Counted from the first letter of the stretch, positions 37,210-45,684 are shown. The stretch is DNA of 64,000 bases from Streptomyces ruber (GCF_014648075.1 NZ_BMQK01000001.1:744001-808000), one strand, 5' to 3'. The notes: a model not told the origin generated them from the letters alone. Numbers and translations are program-made.

Positions 37210-38488
37210 CGGCCGTCACCCCCTCGTCCAGGTGGAACTCCGTCTCCCGCCAGTCCTCGGGCAGCATGTGGTCGAGCACGTCGTCCACGGTGACCACGCC
37301 GAGGAGGGACCCGCTCTCGTCCACGACGGGCGCCGCGACCATGTCGTACGCGGCGAAGAACCCGGCGACGACCGGCAGTGCCGCCTCCGGGTCCAGCGGC
37401 TGCAGGTCGTCGTCGAGGATCGAGCCGACCAGGGTGTACGGCGGGTCGCGCAGCAGCCGCTGGAAGTGCACGGTGCCCAGGTACTTGCCGGTCGGGGTCT
37501 CGTCCGGCGGCCGGCACACGTACACCTGTGCGGCGAGGGCGGGGGAGAGGTCGGGGTTGCGGACGCGGGCGAGCGCGTCGGCGACGGTCGCGTCGGGCCG
37601 CAGCACGACCGGTTCGGTCGTCATCATGCCGCCCGCCGTGCGCTCCTCGTACGCCATCAGCCGGCGCATGTCGGCCGCGTCACCGGGCTGCATCAGGCTG
37701 AGCAGCCGCTCCTTGTCCTCCTCGGGGAGTTCGGAGAGCAGGTCGGCCGCGTCGTCGGGGTCCATGGCCTCCAGGACGTCCGCGGCCCGTTCCTCCTTCA
37801 GCTTGCCGAGGATCTCGATCTGGTCGTCCTCCGGCAGCTCCTCGAGCACGTCGGCGAGGCGGTCGTCGTCCAGGGCGGCGGCGACCTCGGCGCGGCGCTT
37901 GGCGGACAGGTGGTGCAGCACGTTCGCGAGGTCGGCCGGGCGGAGCTGCTCGAAGGTGGCGAGCAGGTTCTCGGCGCCCTGCCCGTGCTCCTCCAGCGAA
38001 AACCCGGTGACCGCCGACCACTCGACGGTCAGCGTCTCGCCCCGGTTGCGCCGGAAGGCGGACGCCCGGCCCTTCCTTCCCTTCCGTACGAACACCCGGT
38101 CGATCTCCCACTCCCTGCGGGCGGGAAGCTGCTGGATCGCGATGTCGAGGACCGTCACCTCCTCGCCGGTCTCCGCGAGGGTCACCCGCCGGTCGAGCAG
38201 TTCGCCGAGGACGAGCCGTTCGGTGGGCCGCTGCTCGAACCGCCGCACGTTGAGGACGCCCGTGGTGACGACCTGTCCGGACTCGATGCCGGTCACCCGC
38301 GTCATCGGCAGGAAGATCAGGCGCCGCGTGGCCAGCTCCACGACGAGCCCCAGCAGCCGGGGCGGTTTGCGGCCCACGCGGAGTATCGCGACGAGGTCGC
38401 GGACCCGGCCGACCTGGTCGCCGTTCGGGTCGAAGACGGCGATGCCGGCCAGGTGGGAGACGAAGATCCGGGGCGCCCCTGCCGCCAT
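37199..38488 (-). CDS. MgtE-N/CBS domain protein without a channel
   Basis: 429 residues, soluble. Residues about 8-130 resemble a PRC-barrel (FVSHLAGIAVFDPNGDQVG). The MgtE N-terminal superhelix follows (RPADLANVLHHLSAKRRAEV, then repeats such as LADVLEELPEDDQIEIL), then a CBS pair (MMTTEPVVLRPDATVADAL, VVDESGSLLGVVTVDDVLD). True MgtE channels add a five-helix membrane domain, which is absent. Mycobacterial Rv1232c looks alike. ATG 38488 has an AAGGAAGG element upstream; ATG 38521 would add 11 residues. Likely a Mg2+- or nucleotide-sensing protein; the function is inferred. Confidence 0.9.
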   Translation of the reverse strand: MAAGAPRIFVSHLAGIAVFDPNGDQVGRVRDLVAILRVGRKPPRLLGLVVELATRRLIFLPMTRVTGIESGQVVTTGVLNVRRFEQRPTERLVLGELLDRRVTLAETGEEVTVLDIAIQQLPARREWEIDRVFVRKGRKGRASAFRRNRGETLTVEWSAVTGFSLEEHGQGAENLLATFEQLRPADLANVLHHLSAKRRAEVAAALDDDRLADVLEELPEDDQIEILGKLKEERAADVLEAMDPDDAADLLSELPEEDKERLLSLMQPGDAADMRRLMAYEERTAGGMMTTEPVVLRPDATVADALARVRNPDLSPALAAQVYVCRPPDETPTGKYLGTVHFQRLLRDPPYTLVGSILDDDLQPLDPEAALPVVAGFFAAYDMVAAPVVDESGSLLGVVTVDDVLDHMLPEDWRETEFHLDEGVTADGA

Positions 38489-38674
38489 TGCGTCGCGCCT
38501 TCCTTCCGTGGAACTCTCCATTGGAACGGGTCTGCCGAAGCGGGCTTCAGGCTAGCCCGTCCCACTCGGATACGCCCTGGTGAGCGGAGCCGGCGGACTG
38601 CCTCCGAGGGGTGTCACGGACCCCGGTACGCTGCGGTACGCCGTTGAGTACCCCGTACGGGAGGTGTCCCACCT

Positions 38675-39427
38675 GTGACTGTGCTTCGCCGCACCCGAAG
38701 GGCCGCGATGGTGAGCGCGGTGTGTGCGCTGATGGCGACCGGGACCGGGCTGACGGGCTGCAGCAAGGAGGATCCCGACGCGGGTACGAACGGGGTCGGG
38801 AAGCTGTCCGCGACGCAGATCCAGTCCAGGACCCAGGCGGCGGCGCGGGCGGCGGGCACCGTCCACCTGTCGGGCACGGTGGTCAGCAACGGCCGCACGT
38901 ACAAGCTGGACATGCAGCTGGCGGAGGACGGCGGCACCGGCTCGGTGACCTCAGAGGACTCCACCTTCCGGCTGCTGCGGGTCGGCGAGCAGCTCTTCCT
39001 CAAGGCCGACAAGGAGTTCTGGACCCACGAGGACGGCGACGAGGGTGACGGAGCGGCCGACGCTAAGGCCGCGGACAAGCTGGACGGGATGTTCGTGAAG
39101 GTGCCGGCGGACGACCCGGTGTACCAGCGGTTCAGCGGGTTCACCGACAAGGACGTCCTGCTGGACGGGCTGCTCACGCTGCACGGGAAGCTGACCAAGG
39201 GCGAGCGCCACGAGCGGTCCGGGGTCCGCACGATCCGCGTCACCGGCGACGCGGGCTCCGGCGGCACGCTCGACGTCTCGCTGGAGGGCACTCCGTACCC
39301 CCTGCTGCTCGTCCGGGCCGGTGACGCGGGAACGATCCGGCTGTCCGACTGGGGCGAGGAGGTCCCGCTGGAGGAGCCGGAGGAGGACGAAGTCGTGGAC
39401 TACGGGCAGCAGTTGCCGTCGTCGTGA
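38675..39427 (+). CDS. Secreted lipoprotein, LppX/LprG-like appearance
   Basis: 250 residues. A signal peptide with arginines (LRRTRRAAMVSAVCAL) ends in the lipobox LTGCS at about residue 29. The mature part alternates beta-strands (GTVHLSGTVVSNGRTYKLDM, TFRLLRVGEQLFLKADKEFW) and ends in an acidic tail (EEVPLEEPEEDEVVD). The fold resembles small lipoproteins that bind lipids, but I see no specific family signature. GTG 38675 has GGGAGGTG upstream. It is divergent from the MgtE-N/CBS gene. Confidence 0.87.
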   Translation: MTVLRRTRRAAMVSAVCALMATGTGLTGCSKEDPDAGTNGVGKLSATQIQSRTQAAARAAGTVHLSGTVVSNGRTYKLDMQLAEDGGTGSVTSEDSTFRLLRVGEQLFLKADKEFWTHEDGDEGDGAADAKAADKLDGMFVKVPADDPVYQRFSGFTDKDVLLDGLLTLHGKLTKGERHERSGVRTIRVTGDAGSGGTLDVSLEGTPYPLLLVRAGDAGTIRLSDWGEEVPLEEPEEDEVVDYGQQLPSS

Positions 39428-39460
39428 CGCGTGCCGGCCGGTCGTCGTGACGTCCGCCGG

Positions 39461-39982
39461 TCAGCGGCGCCCGCGCTTCTTCTTGCGCAGCAGGCGGGGC
39501 AGCGCGGCCGGGACCGGCCGGCGTGTCGTGGCCGGCGTGGGCAGGGGCGGCGCGGCCAGGGACGAGCCGGGCAGCGGCCGGGTGGGGCCGGCCGGCTCCA
39601 GGCGGAGCACCCGGCACTCGCGCGACCAGCGCTCGGTCACGGCCTCGCCGTCGCGGGCGTTCAGCCGCTTGCCCTTCAGCTCGGCGACCGCGGCGCCCCA
39701 CTCGGGGGAGCCCGGCACCAGCTCCACCACCGTGGCCTCCCAGGTGACCAGGCGGCCGCCCTTGTCCTTGCTGCGGACGGTCACCAGCGCGTCGCCGCCG
39801 TCGGCCAGACCGGACAGCGGCTGCTCGCCGGGGCCGTCACCGACCACGCACGCCGCCCCCTCGTGCCAGATGTGCCACAGGGGACGCGCGGGGGCGCCGG
39901 GAGCCTGGACCCAGACGAGTCCGGACTTCTTCGTGGCCTCCTCGACGAGGGCCCGCTCGAGCAGCGTGTCGGTCGCGGTCAT
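39461..39982 (-). CDS. Conserved hypothetical protein with basic C-terminus
   Basis: 173 residues, soluble. The first 120 residues are a compact alpha/beta domain (WVQAPGAPARPLWHIWHEG, WEATVVELVPGSPEW, RLNARDGEAVTERWS), which might be a split-barrel fold, though I cannot show that. A Pro-rich stretch and a lysine/arginine tail (LRKKKRGRR) end it. It lies 32 bp before the corA gene end, in the same orientation, and could be downstream in its transcript. No function is known. Confidence 0.8.
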   Translation of the reverse strand: MTATDTLLERALVEEATKKSGLVWVQAPGAPARPLWHIWHEGAACVVGDGPGEQPLSGLADGGDALVTVRSKDKGGRLVTWEATVVELVPGSPEWGAAVAELKGKRLNARDGEAVTERWSRECRVLRLEPAGPTRPLPGSSLAAPPLPTPATTRRPVPAALPRLLRKKKRGRR

Positions 39983-40014
39983 GGGGCCAGCCTAACGAGC
40001 GCCGCTCCGGCCGC

Positions 40015-41139
40015 TCAGAGCCATCCGTTGCGCTTCAGCGTGCGGTGGATGCCGAGGCAGGTCGCCACGATGAGGAGGAGCACCGCGGGATACCCGTACT
40101 GCCAGTCCAGCTCCGGCATGTGCTTGAAGTTCATGCCGTACACGCCGCACACCGCCGTCGGCACGGCGATGATCGCCGCCCATGAGGTGATCTTCCGCAT
40201 GTCCTCGTTCTGCGCGACGGACGCCTGCGCCAGGTTCGCCTGGAGGATCGAGTTGAGCAGTTCGTCGAAGGCGACGACCTGCTCCTGGACCCGCGTCAGG
40301 TGGTCGGCGACGTCCCGGAAGTAGTTCTGGATGTCCGGGTCGATCAGCCGCATCGGGCGCTCGCTGAGCAGCTGCAGCGGCCGCACCAGCGGTGACACCG
40401 CGCGCTTGAACTCCAGCACCTCGCGCTTGAGCTGGTAGATGCGGCCCGCGTCGGTGCCGCGCGGCGTGCCCTTGCGGCCCGGTGAGAAGACCTGCGTCTC
40501 CACGTCGTCGATGTCGTCCTGCATGGCGTCCGCGACCGACATGTACCCGTCCACGACGTGGTCCGCGACGGCGTGGAGCACGGCCGACGGCCCCTTGGCG
40601 AGGAGTTCGGGGTCGTCCTGCAGCCGGTGCCGCAGCGCCCGCAGCGAACCCTGTCCGCCGTGCCGCACGGTGATGAAGAAGTCCCGGCCGGTGAAGCACA
40701 TGACCTCGCCGGACTCGACGACCTCGCTGGTGGCCGTCAGTTCGTCGTGCTCGACGTAGTGGATGGTCTTGAAGACCGTGAAGAGGGTGTCGTCGTACCG
40801 CTCCAGCTTGGGCCGCTGGTGGGCGTGGACCGCGTCCTCCACGGCCAGCGGGTGCAACCCGAACTCGGCGGCGATTCCCGCGAACTCGGACTCCGACGGC
40901 TCGTGCAGACCGATCCACACGAAGCCGCCGTCCCGGCGCACCTGACGGATCGCCGCACCGGGCGCCAGGTCGCGGTCGACGGTGACCCGGGTGCCGTCCC
41001 GGTAGACGGCGCAGTCCACGACGGCCGAGTTGGTCCCGGCGGTCAGCATGGTCTTGTGCGCGTCGTACGCGTCGGTCCGCTTGCGCGGTGACGTGCGGGA
41101 GGGACGGACCGCGGCACGCAGGTCACGGATCATCGACAT
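40015..41139 (-). CDS. corA: CorA-family Mg2+/Co2+ transporter
   Basis: 374 residues. A large cytoplasmic funnel domain (beginning VWIGLHEPSESEFAGIAAE) is followed by a long helix and two membrane helices at the C-terminus. The pore signature GMN appears in VYGMNFKHMPEL. It ends with a basic RTLKRNGWL. ATG 41139 has AAGGAG six bases upstream; the next Met is two codons away. It is separated from the Mg2+-like genes at 37.2 kb by a lipoprotein and a hypothetical gene. Mg2+ uptake is the usual role. Confidence 0.95.
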   Translation of the reverse strand: MSMIRDLRAAVRPSRTSPRKRTDAYDAHKTMLTAGTNSAVVDCAVYRDGTRVTVDRDLAPGAAIRQVRRDGGFVWIGLHEPSESEFAGIAAEFGLHPLAVEDAVHAHQRPKLERYDDTLFTVFKTIHYVEHDELTATSEVVESGEVMCFTGRDFFITVRHGGQGSLRALRHRLQDDPELLAKGPSAVLHAVADHVVDGYMSVADAMQDDIDDVETQVFSPGRKGTPRGTDAGRIYQLKREVLEFKRAVSPLVRPLQLLSERPMRLIDPDIQNYFRDVADHLTRVQEQVVAFDELLNSILQANLAQASVAQNEDMRKITSWAAIIAVPTAVCGVYGMNFKHMPELDWQYGYPAVLLLIVATCLGIHRTLKRNGWL

Positions 41140-41740
41140 GGCAGGCTCCTTCGCGACGAAAGGCCACCGGCGGCTGGAACTGCCCGGAATGGGGACGTCC
41201 TGGCGAGGATCTCCCGGCCGTATCGGCAGGGAATGTTTGGCCCGTCCACAAAGCGGGGAGCACCGCACCGTCGCGGCAGCGGCTTCGCTTGACACAGATC
41301 ACGACAGATCGCGACGGACCGGACGGATCGCACGTGAGAGGGGCACGACCGGCCGGATCAGTCAGGTGGAACGAAGTGCTCTTCCGTGGTGCACCGGCGA
41401 CGTGAGGCGTGCCGCGGGTGCGGGAGGCGACGGCCGCCGGGACGACGGCCACGGCCGGAGCAACGGAACTCGGTTACGGGAGCTACGGAACCCGGAAGCC
41501 GGAAGAGCAGGTGGTACTGCACGGTCGACTTCGATCCATGACGACCCCACCTCCTCCGGCCGGTCCCCCGTGAGGGACGTTGCGCTCCCCGGGGCCCGAA
41601 GAGCCACCGCGGGGAAGTCCGTTAGCGGCGGGGCATGCGGACGACTGCTCCGAGGTCACGAGGACCTCGCGGCGGCCACCGGTGTGTTGCCCCGACCGGC
41701 GGTCAAGAGTATCAGCCGACCGAAGTGTCAAGGTCTCGCT
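41140..41740. other. Long corA 5' region without a gene
   Basis: About 600 bp precede corA on the minus strand. I looked for a Mg2+ (M-box) or cobalamin riboswitch signature and found none. A TTGACA box on the minus strand near 41730 (TTGACACTTCGG) could be a -35 element of a long leader. No ORF with Streptomyces codon usage is present. The sequence contains several short inverted repeats. The length suggests a structured leader or an unannotated RNA. Confidence 0.5.
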
Positions 41741-41767
41741 TTGCCTGTTGCTGACGAGTTCTATGCT
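41741..41767 (+). promoter_or_regulatory. Candidate promoter for a leaderless SUFU gene
   Basis: TTGCCT (41741-41746) is followed after 15 bp by TATGCT (41762-41767). The ATG begins seven bases after the -10, exactly where transcription would start. No Shine-Dalgarno precedes the ATG. The 15-bp spacer is short. Confidence 0.5.
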
Positions 41768-41773
41768 CGCCAC

Positions 41774-42361
41774 ATGGTTGATGTTCTTCCTTTGGTGGAA
41801 GCGCGTTTGCGCAGCGCGCTGGGCGAGCCGGACGCGCGCGCCGCGGTCACCTTCCTCGGCACCGACCGCATCGAGGTGCTGCGCTTCACCGAGGACGACC
41901 TCGTCCGCTACGCAACGCTCGGCATGTCGGCACAGCCGATGGCCGACCCCACCGCGGTGCTCGCCGACCCGGTGAAGGGGCCGCGTGCCGAGCTGCTCCT
42001 GTCGGTACGGCGCGGCACCGGCGCCGACACCGACAAGGTGCTCCGCCCGCTGGCCGTGCTCGCCGCGTCACCGCAGGTCGAGGGCGTGGTGGTGGCTCCG
42101 GGCGCCTCCCTCGACGTGGGGGAGCCGCTCTGGCCAGGCGCCCCGTTCACCTCGGTCCTGGTGGCCGAGCCGGGCGGCCTGGTGGAGGACCTGGAGCTGG
42201 ACGCGCCCGCCGATCCCGTACGGTTCCTGCCCCTGCTGCCCATGACGCCGAACGAGGCGGCCTGGAAGCGGGTGCACGGGGCCCAGGCGCTCCAGGAGCG
42301 CTGGCTGACGCACGGCACGGACCTGCGCGATCCGGGCCGTGCGTCGGTGTCGCTGGCCTGA
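41774..42361 (+). CDS. Suppressor-of-fused domain protein
   Basis: 195 residues, SUFU-like family, soluble. The sequence starts MVDVLPLVEARLRSALGEP and has RIEVLRFTEDDLVRYATLG, GPRAELLLSVRRGTG, and the end FLPLLPMTPNEAAWKRVHG. Bacterial SUFU proteins are of unknown function and some are immunity-like. No toxin gene is adjacent. The gene appears leaderless, with a -10 seven bases before the ATG and no Shine-Dalgarno. Confidence 0.85.
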   Translation: MVDVLPLVEARLRSALGEPDARAAVTFLGTDRIEVLRFTEDDLVRYATLGMSAQPMADPTAVLADPVKGPRAELLLSVRRGTGADTDKVLRPLAVLAASPQVEGVVVAPGASLDVGEPLWPGAPFTSVLVAEPGGLVEDLELDAPADPVRFLPLLPMTPNEAAWKRVHGAQALQERWLTHGTDLRDPGRASVSLA

Positions 42362-42400
42362 GCCCGCGGCCGCCGGAGCCTGACGGGGCCTGACGGAGGC

Positions 42401-43771
42401 TCACTCGGCGAAGGCGGCGACTCCGTCCTCGGCGGCCTGCCGGGGCTCGAGTTCGTGAGCGATGGGGGTCCCCCCTGCTCGAGCGGAGCCGTGAGCTCGG
42501 GGGAGGGTGAGCGCGCGGCGCCGTACGAGGACCACGCCCGCGCCGATCACCGCCGTCACCGCCGCGACCACGAACGGGACGTGGATGTCCGTCCACTCCT
42601 CGATCTTCGGCGCGAAGAACGGGGCGGCCGCGGCCGCGAACCAGCGGACGAAGTTGTAGCCGGCGCTCGCCACCGGGCGCGGAGCGTCCGAGACGCCGAG
42701 CGCCAGTTCGGTGTAGACCGTGTTGTTCACGCCGATGAACGCGCCCGACAGGATCGTGCACACGATCGCCGTGGTGTGCTCGCCGTAGCCGAGGACGAGC
42801 ACGTCCACGGCGAGCAGTACCAGCGAGCCGCCGAGCACCTTCAGGGAGCCGAACCGCGCCTGCATGCGCGGTGCCACGATCACCGAGAAGACCGCGAGCA
42901 GCACGCCCCACGCGAAGAACACCGCCCCCGACTTGTAGGGCGTCATGTCCAGCACGAACGGGGTGAAGGCCAGCACGGTGAAGAACGTGTAGTTGTAGAA
43001 GAACGCCGAGGCGGCGGCGGAGGCGAGCCCGCCGTGGCCGAGCGCCTTGATCGGGGCGAGCAGCGACGTCTTCCGCGCCGGCTTCGGCTGCTCCTCGAGG
43101 AACGCCGTGATGCCCAGGAAGCCGACCGCCATCAGGACCGCGGTGCCGAAGAAGGGGTAGCGCCAGCTCGCGTCACCGAGCAGCGCGCCCAGCAGCGGCC
43201 CGCACGCCATGCCGAGGCCGAGGGCCGACTCGTACAGCAGGATCGCCGCCGCGCTTTCCGCCCGTCGCCCACCGCCCCCCTTGTCCGACGCGCTCCGCGC
43301 GGCACCTGTGGGGTTCGCCGCGCCGACGATCACGGCGAGCGCGGTGGAGACGAAGAGGGCGTTGCCGAGGCCCCAGCCCGCGCGGAAGCCGACCAGTTCG
43401 CCGACCGAGCCCGAGGAGCCTGACAGGGCCGCGAAGACCACGACCAGGGCGAGCCCCAGGAGCAGGGTCCTGCGGCCGCCGATCCGGCTGGAGACGAAGC
43501 CGGTGACCAGCATCGCCACGGCCGTGATCAGGAAGTACGAGGTGAAGAGCAGCGAGACCTGGCTCGCCGTGGCGTCCAGGCCCCGGGCGATGGACGGCAG
43601 GATCGGGTCGACGAGCCCGATTCCCATGAAGGCGACGACGGACGCTCCGGCGGTCGCCCAGACGGCCTTCGGCTGCCGCAGCAGCCCGCCCGCGCGCGCG
43701 TCGAACGGATCGTCCCCGGCCTGTGTGGTTCCTCCGACTGTCGCGTCGGTACCTCCCGCGCTGCTGCGCAT
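42401..43771 (-). CDS. MFS transporter, possibly iron-regulated exporter
   Basis: 456 residues with 12 predicted helices. The first motif, VSSRIGGRRTLLLG, is the MFS A-motif region. The end MRSSAGGTDATVGG is the cytoplasmic start. A Gly/Arg/Ala insertion (SDKGGGGRRAESAAA) sits in a loop. Near the C-terminus LPRAHGSARAGGTPI derives from an inserted palindromic element. The substrate is unknown; resemblance to drug or siderophore exporters is only general. ATG 43771 has GGAGG six bases upstream, and an iron-box-like site lies 45-63 bp before it. Confidence 0.9.
   Translation of the reverse strand: MRSSAGGTDATVGGTTQAGDDPFDARAGGLLRQPKAVWATAGASVVAFMGIGLVDPILPSIARGLDATASQVSLLFTSYFLITAVAMLVTGFVSSRIGGRRTLLLGLALVVVFAALSGSSGSVGELVGFRAGWGLGNALFVSTALAVIVGAANPTGAARSASDKGGGGRRAESAAAILLYESALGLGMACGPLLGALLGDASWRYPFFGTAVLMAVGFLGITAFLEEQPKPARKTSLLAPIKALGHGGLASAAASAFFYNYTFFTVLAFTPFVLDMTPYKSGAVFFAWGVLLAVFSVIVAPRMQARFGSLKVLGGSLVLLAVDVLVLGYGEHTTAIVCTILSGAFIGVNNTVYTELALGVSDAPRPVASAGYNFVRWFAAAAAPFFAPKIEEWTDIHVPFVVAAVTAVIGAGVVLVRRRALTLPRAHGSARAGGTPIAHELEPRQAAEDGVAAFAE
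42464..42507 (-). repeat. REP-like palindromic element inside the MFS coding sequence
   Basis: GGGGGTCCCCCCTGCTCGAG and a distal GAGCTCGGGGGAGGG form a palindrome that I recall in many Streptomyces genes, often encoding an LPRARGxxRAGGTP peptide. Here it encodes LPRAHGSARAGGTP in the cytoplasmic C-terminus. Proof requires a genome search. Confidence 0.6.
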
Positions 43772-43815
43772 GCCTGTCCTCCATGGCACGAAGGGATGAG
43801 TGGTGCATACACAGG

Positions 43816-43834
43816 ATAAGTTAGCCTCGCTAAT
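43816..43834 (-). promoter_or_regulatory. Candidate iron box (DmdR/IdeR operator)
   Basis: On the minus strand AGGCTAACTTAT (43827-43816) matches 10 of 12 positions of the 3' half of the iron-box consensus TTAGGTTAGGCTAACCTAA. The 5' half is poor, so overall about 12 of 19. A perfect dyad TTAGC-CTC-GCTAA lies at 43821-43833. TTGCAT (43842-43837) could be the -35, which would put the box inside the promoter and make it a repressor site. DmdR/IdeR repress with Fe2+. Confidence 0.45.
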
Positions 43835-43894
43835 TAATGCAAGATACATCTAGTTTCGGCCGGTGACATGCCCCGTCCGGACGGGTGATCGTCC

Positions 43895-43920
43895 TTGACG
43901 GGAGGGGGCACGGGTAGGAC
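43895..43920 (+). promoter_or_regulatory. Weak candidate promoter of the DUF6758-like gene
   Basis: TTGACG (43895-43900), a 14-bp spacer and TAGGAC (43915-43920). The spacer is too short for a standard promoter. The start codon at 43932 has no convincing Shine-Dalgarno, so a short leader is possible. Confidence 0.3.
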
Positions 43921-43931
43921 CGTTGGGCCCT

Positions 43932-44573
43932 ATGAGGGGCGAACCCAGTTGCCCGAAGTGTGGTGGCCGGGTCAGGGCTCCCGGCCTCTTCGCCGATTCC
44001 TGGCAGTGCGACGTGCACGGCACGGTGCATCCGCTGCAGCCCGTGCTCCCGCCCAGCGTCGAGGCCCTCAGCGTCGTGGTGCACCGCGCCCAGGTGCCGG
44101 TGTGGATGCCGTGGCCGCTGCCCGTCGGCTGGCTGTTCACCGGCGCGGCCTTCGCGGGCGACGACCGCAGTGGCGGCCGGGCCACCGCCGTGGCCTGCTC
44201 GGGCCCCGGTCCGCTCGGCGGCATCGGCGAGCTGCTGCTCATCGCGGAGGAACTCGGCGTGGGTCTCGGCGCACGGTACGCGGGCATCGACGGCCCCGAC
44301 CCGGGCCCGTCCCTGAACGTGGAGAAGCCGCCCCAGGCGAAGGTCCTGGCCGCCGGCCGCCCCACCCCGCTCTGGCACGTCTCCGGCACCCCCGACGACC
44401 GCGCCGTCTTCGTCGGCGAGGCGCGCGGGCTGTGGCTGTGGGCGATCGTCTGGCCGGAGCAGTCCGGCATGCTCATGTACGACGAACTGGTGCTGACGGA
44501 CCTGCGGGACGCGGGCGCCGAGGTCGATCTGCTGCCGTGCGGGGCGCTGTCCCCGAGGATCCTGGAGCCGTAG
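43932..44573 (+). CDS. DUF6758-like protein with N-terminal zinc ribbon
   Basis: 213 residues, cytosolic. The start CPKCGGRVRAPGLFADSWQC has three cysteines, with HGTVHPL following, which suggests a zinc ribbon. The rest is an alpha/beta domain (VVHRAQVPVWMPWPLPVGW, ELLLIAEELGVGLG, LMYDELVLTDL). Its function is unknown. ATG 43932 was chosen; TTG 43923 is nine bases upstream in frame. Confidence 0.85.
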   Translation: MRGEPSCPKCGGRVRAPGLFADSWQCDVHGTVHPLQPVLPPSVEALSVVVHRAQVPVWMPWPLPVGWLFTGAAFAGDDRSGGRATAVACSGPGPLGGIGELLLIAEELGVGLGARYAGIDGPDPGPSLNVEKPPQAKVLAAGRPTPLWHVSGTPDDRAVFVGEARGLWLWAIVWPEQSGMLMYDELVLTDLRDAGAEVDLLPCGALSPRILEP

Positions 44574-44577
44574 GGGG

Positions 44578-44729
44578 CTGCGGCAGGGGTCTGCCGTGGG
44601 GAGGGGTGCGGTGGGGGGCGCTGCGGCAGTCCCCTGCCGTAGGGAACTGCGGCAGGGGTCTGTCGTGGGGAGGAGCGCGGTGGGGGCGCTGCGGCAGGGG
44701 TCTGCCGTGGGGAACTGCGGTAGGGGGCG
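44578..44729 (+). repeat. Composite tandem repeat with 43/26-bp alternating units
   Basis: Units of the form CTGCGGCAGGGGTCTGCCGT occur in the order A (44578-44620), B (44621-44646), A' (44647-44688), B' (44689-44714) and a short stub (44715-44729). The A-B composite, 68-69 bp, is therefore present twice. Each unit has internal dyad symmetry (CTGCGGCAG...CTGCCG). It starts right after the stop codon of the DUF6758-like gene. Confidence 0.85.
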
Positions 44730-44817
44730 TAACCGGGGTACGGCTGTGACACATGAGGTCGGGCGCCGGTTATTCTGGAGCCGCCCCACCGTTCCCTCGC
44801 AGCCTGGAGCCCGCGTC

Positions 44818-45684
44818 GTGCGTATCGATCTGCACTGCCACTCCACGGCTTCCGACGGTACGGACACCCCGGCCGAACTGGTGCGGAACGCGGCAGCCGC
44901 CGGACTGGACGTCGTCGCGCTCACCGACCACGACACCACGCGCGGGTACGCCGAGGCGATCGGCGCGCTGCCCGAGGGGCTCACGCTGGTCACGGGTGCC
45001 GAGCTCTCCTGCCGCCTCGACGGCGTCGGCATGCACCTACTGGCCTACCTCTTCGACCCCGAGGAACCCGCGCTGCTCGCCGAGCGCGAGCTGGTGCGGG
45101 ACGACCGGGTGCCGCGCGCCCGGGCCATGATCGCCAAGCTGAACGAGCTGGGCGTGCCGGTGACCTGGGAACAGGTCGCGCGGATCGCCGGCGACGGTTC
45201 GGTGGGCCGGCCCCACGTCGCCAGCGCCCTCGTCGAGCTCGGCGTCGTACCGACCGTCGGCGACGCCTTCACCGCCGACTGGCTGGCCGACGGCGGCCGG
45301 GCCCACGTCGAGAAGCACGAGACCGACCCCTTCGAGGCGATCCGGCTCGTCAAGGCCGCGGGGGGCGTCACGGTCTTCGCGCACCCCGGCGCCTCCAAGC
45401 GCGGCCGCACCGTGCCCGAGTCCGCCATCGCCGACCTGGCCGCCGCCGGGCTCGACGGCATCGAGGTCGACCACATGGACCACGACCCGGCGACCCGGGC
45501 GCGGCTGCGGGGCCTGGCCAAGGAGCTGGGCATCCTCACCACGGGCTCCTCGGACTACCACGGCAGCCGCAAGACCTGTGTCCTCGGGGAGTACACGACG
45601 GACCCCGAGGTGTACGGCGAGATCACGCGCCGGTCGACCGGGGCGTTCCCCGTGCCGGGGGCCGGGGGAGCCGTCGCCCGGTGA
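44818..45684 (+). CDS. PHP-domain phosphoesterase
   Basis: 288 residues. The N-terminal metal site HCHSTASDG and DHDTTRGYAEA, GVTVFAHPGASKRGR and a late SSDYHGSRK are the classical PHP motifs of the trinuclear phosphoesterases. Similar proteins are 5'-3' exonucleases or 3',5'-nucleoside bisphosphate phosphatases (RNase AM/YciV type). GTG 44818 has GGAG eight bases before. The neighbours do not identify its substrate. Confidence 0.93.
   Translation: MRIDLHCHSTASDGTDTPAELVRNAAAAGLDVVALTDHDTTRGYAEAIGALPEGLTLVTGAELSCRLDGVGMHLLAYLFDPEEPALLAERELVRDDRVPRARAMIAKLNELGVPVTWEQVARIAGDGSVGRPHVASALVELGVVPTVGDAFTADWLADGGRAHVEKHETDPFEAIRLVKAAGGVTVFAHPGASKRGRTVPESAIADLAAAGLDGIEVDHMDHDPATRARLRGLAKELGILTTGSSDYHGSRKTCVLGEYTTDPEVYGEITRRSTGAFPVPGAGGAVAR

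Noticed and set aside
41140..41773. M-box or cobalamin riboswitch before corA
   Set aside because: None of the conserved core boxes I know is present on the minus strand.
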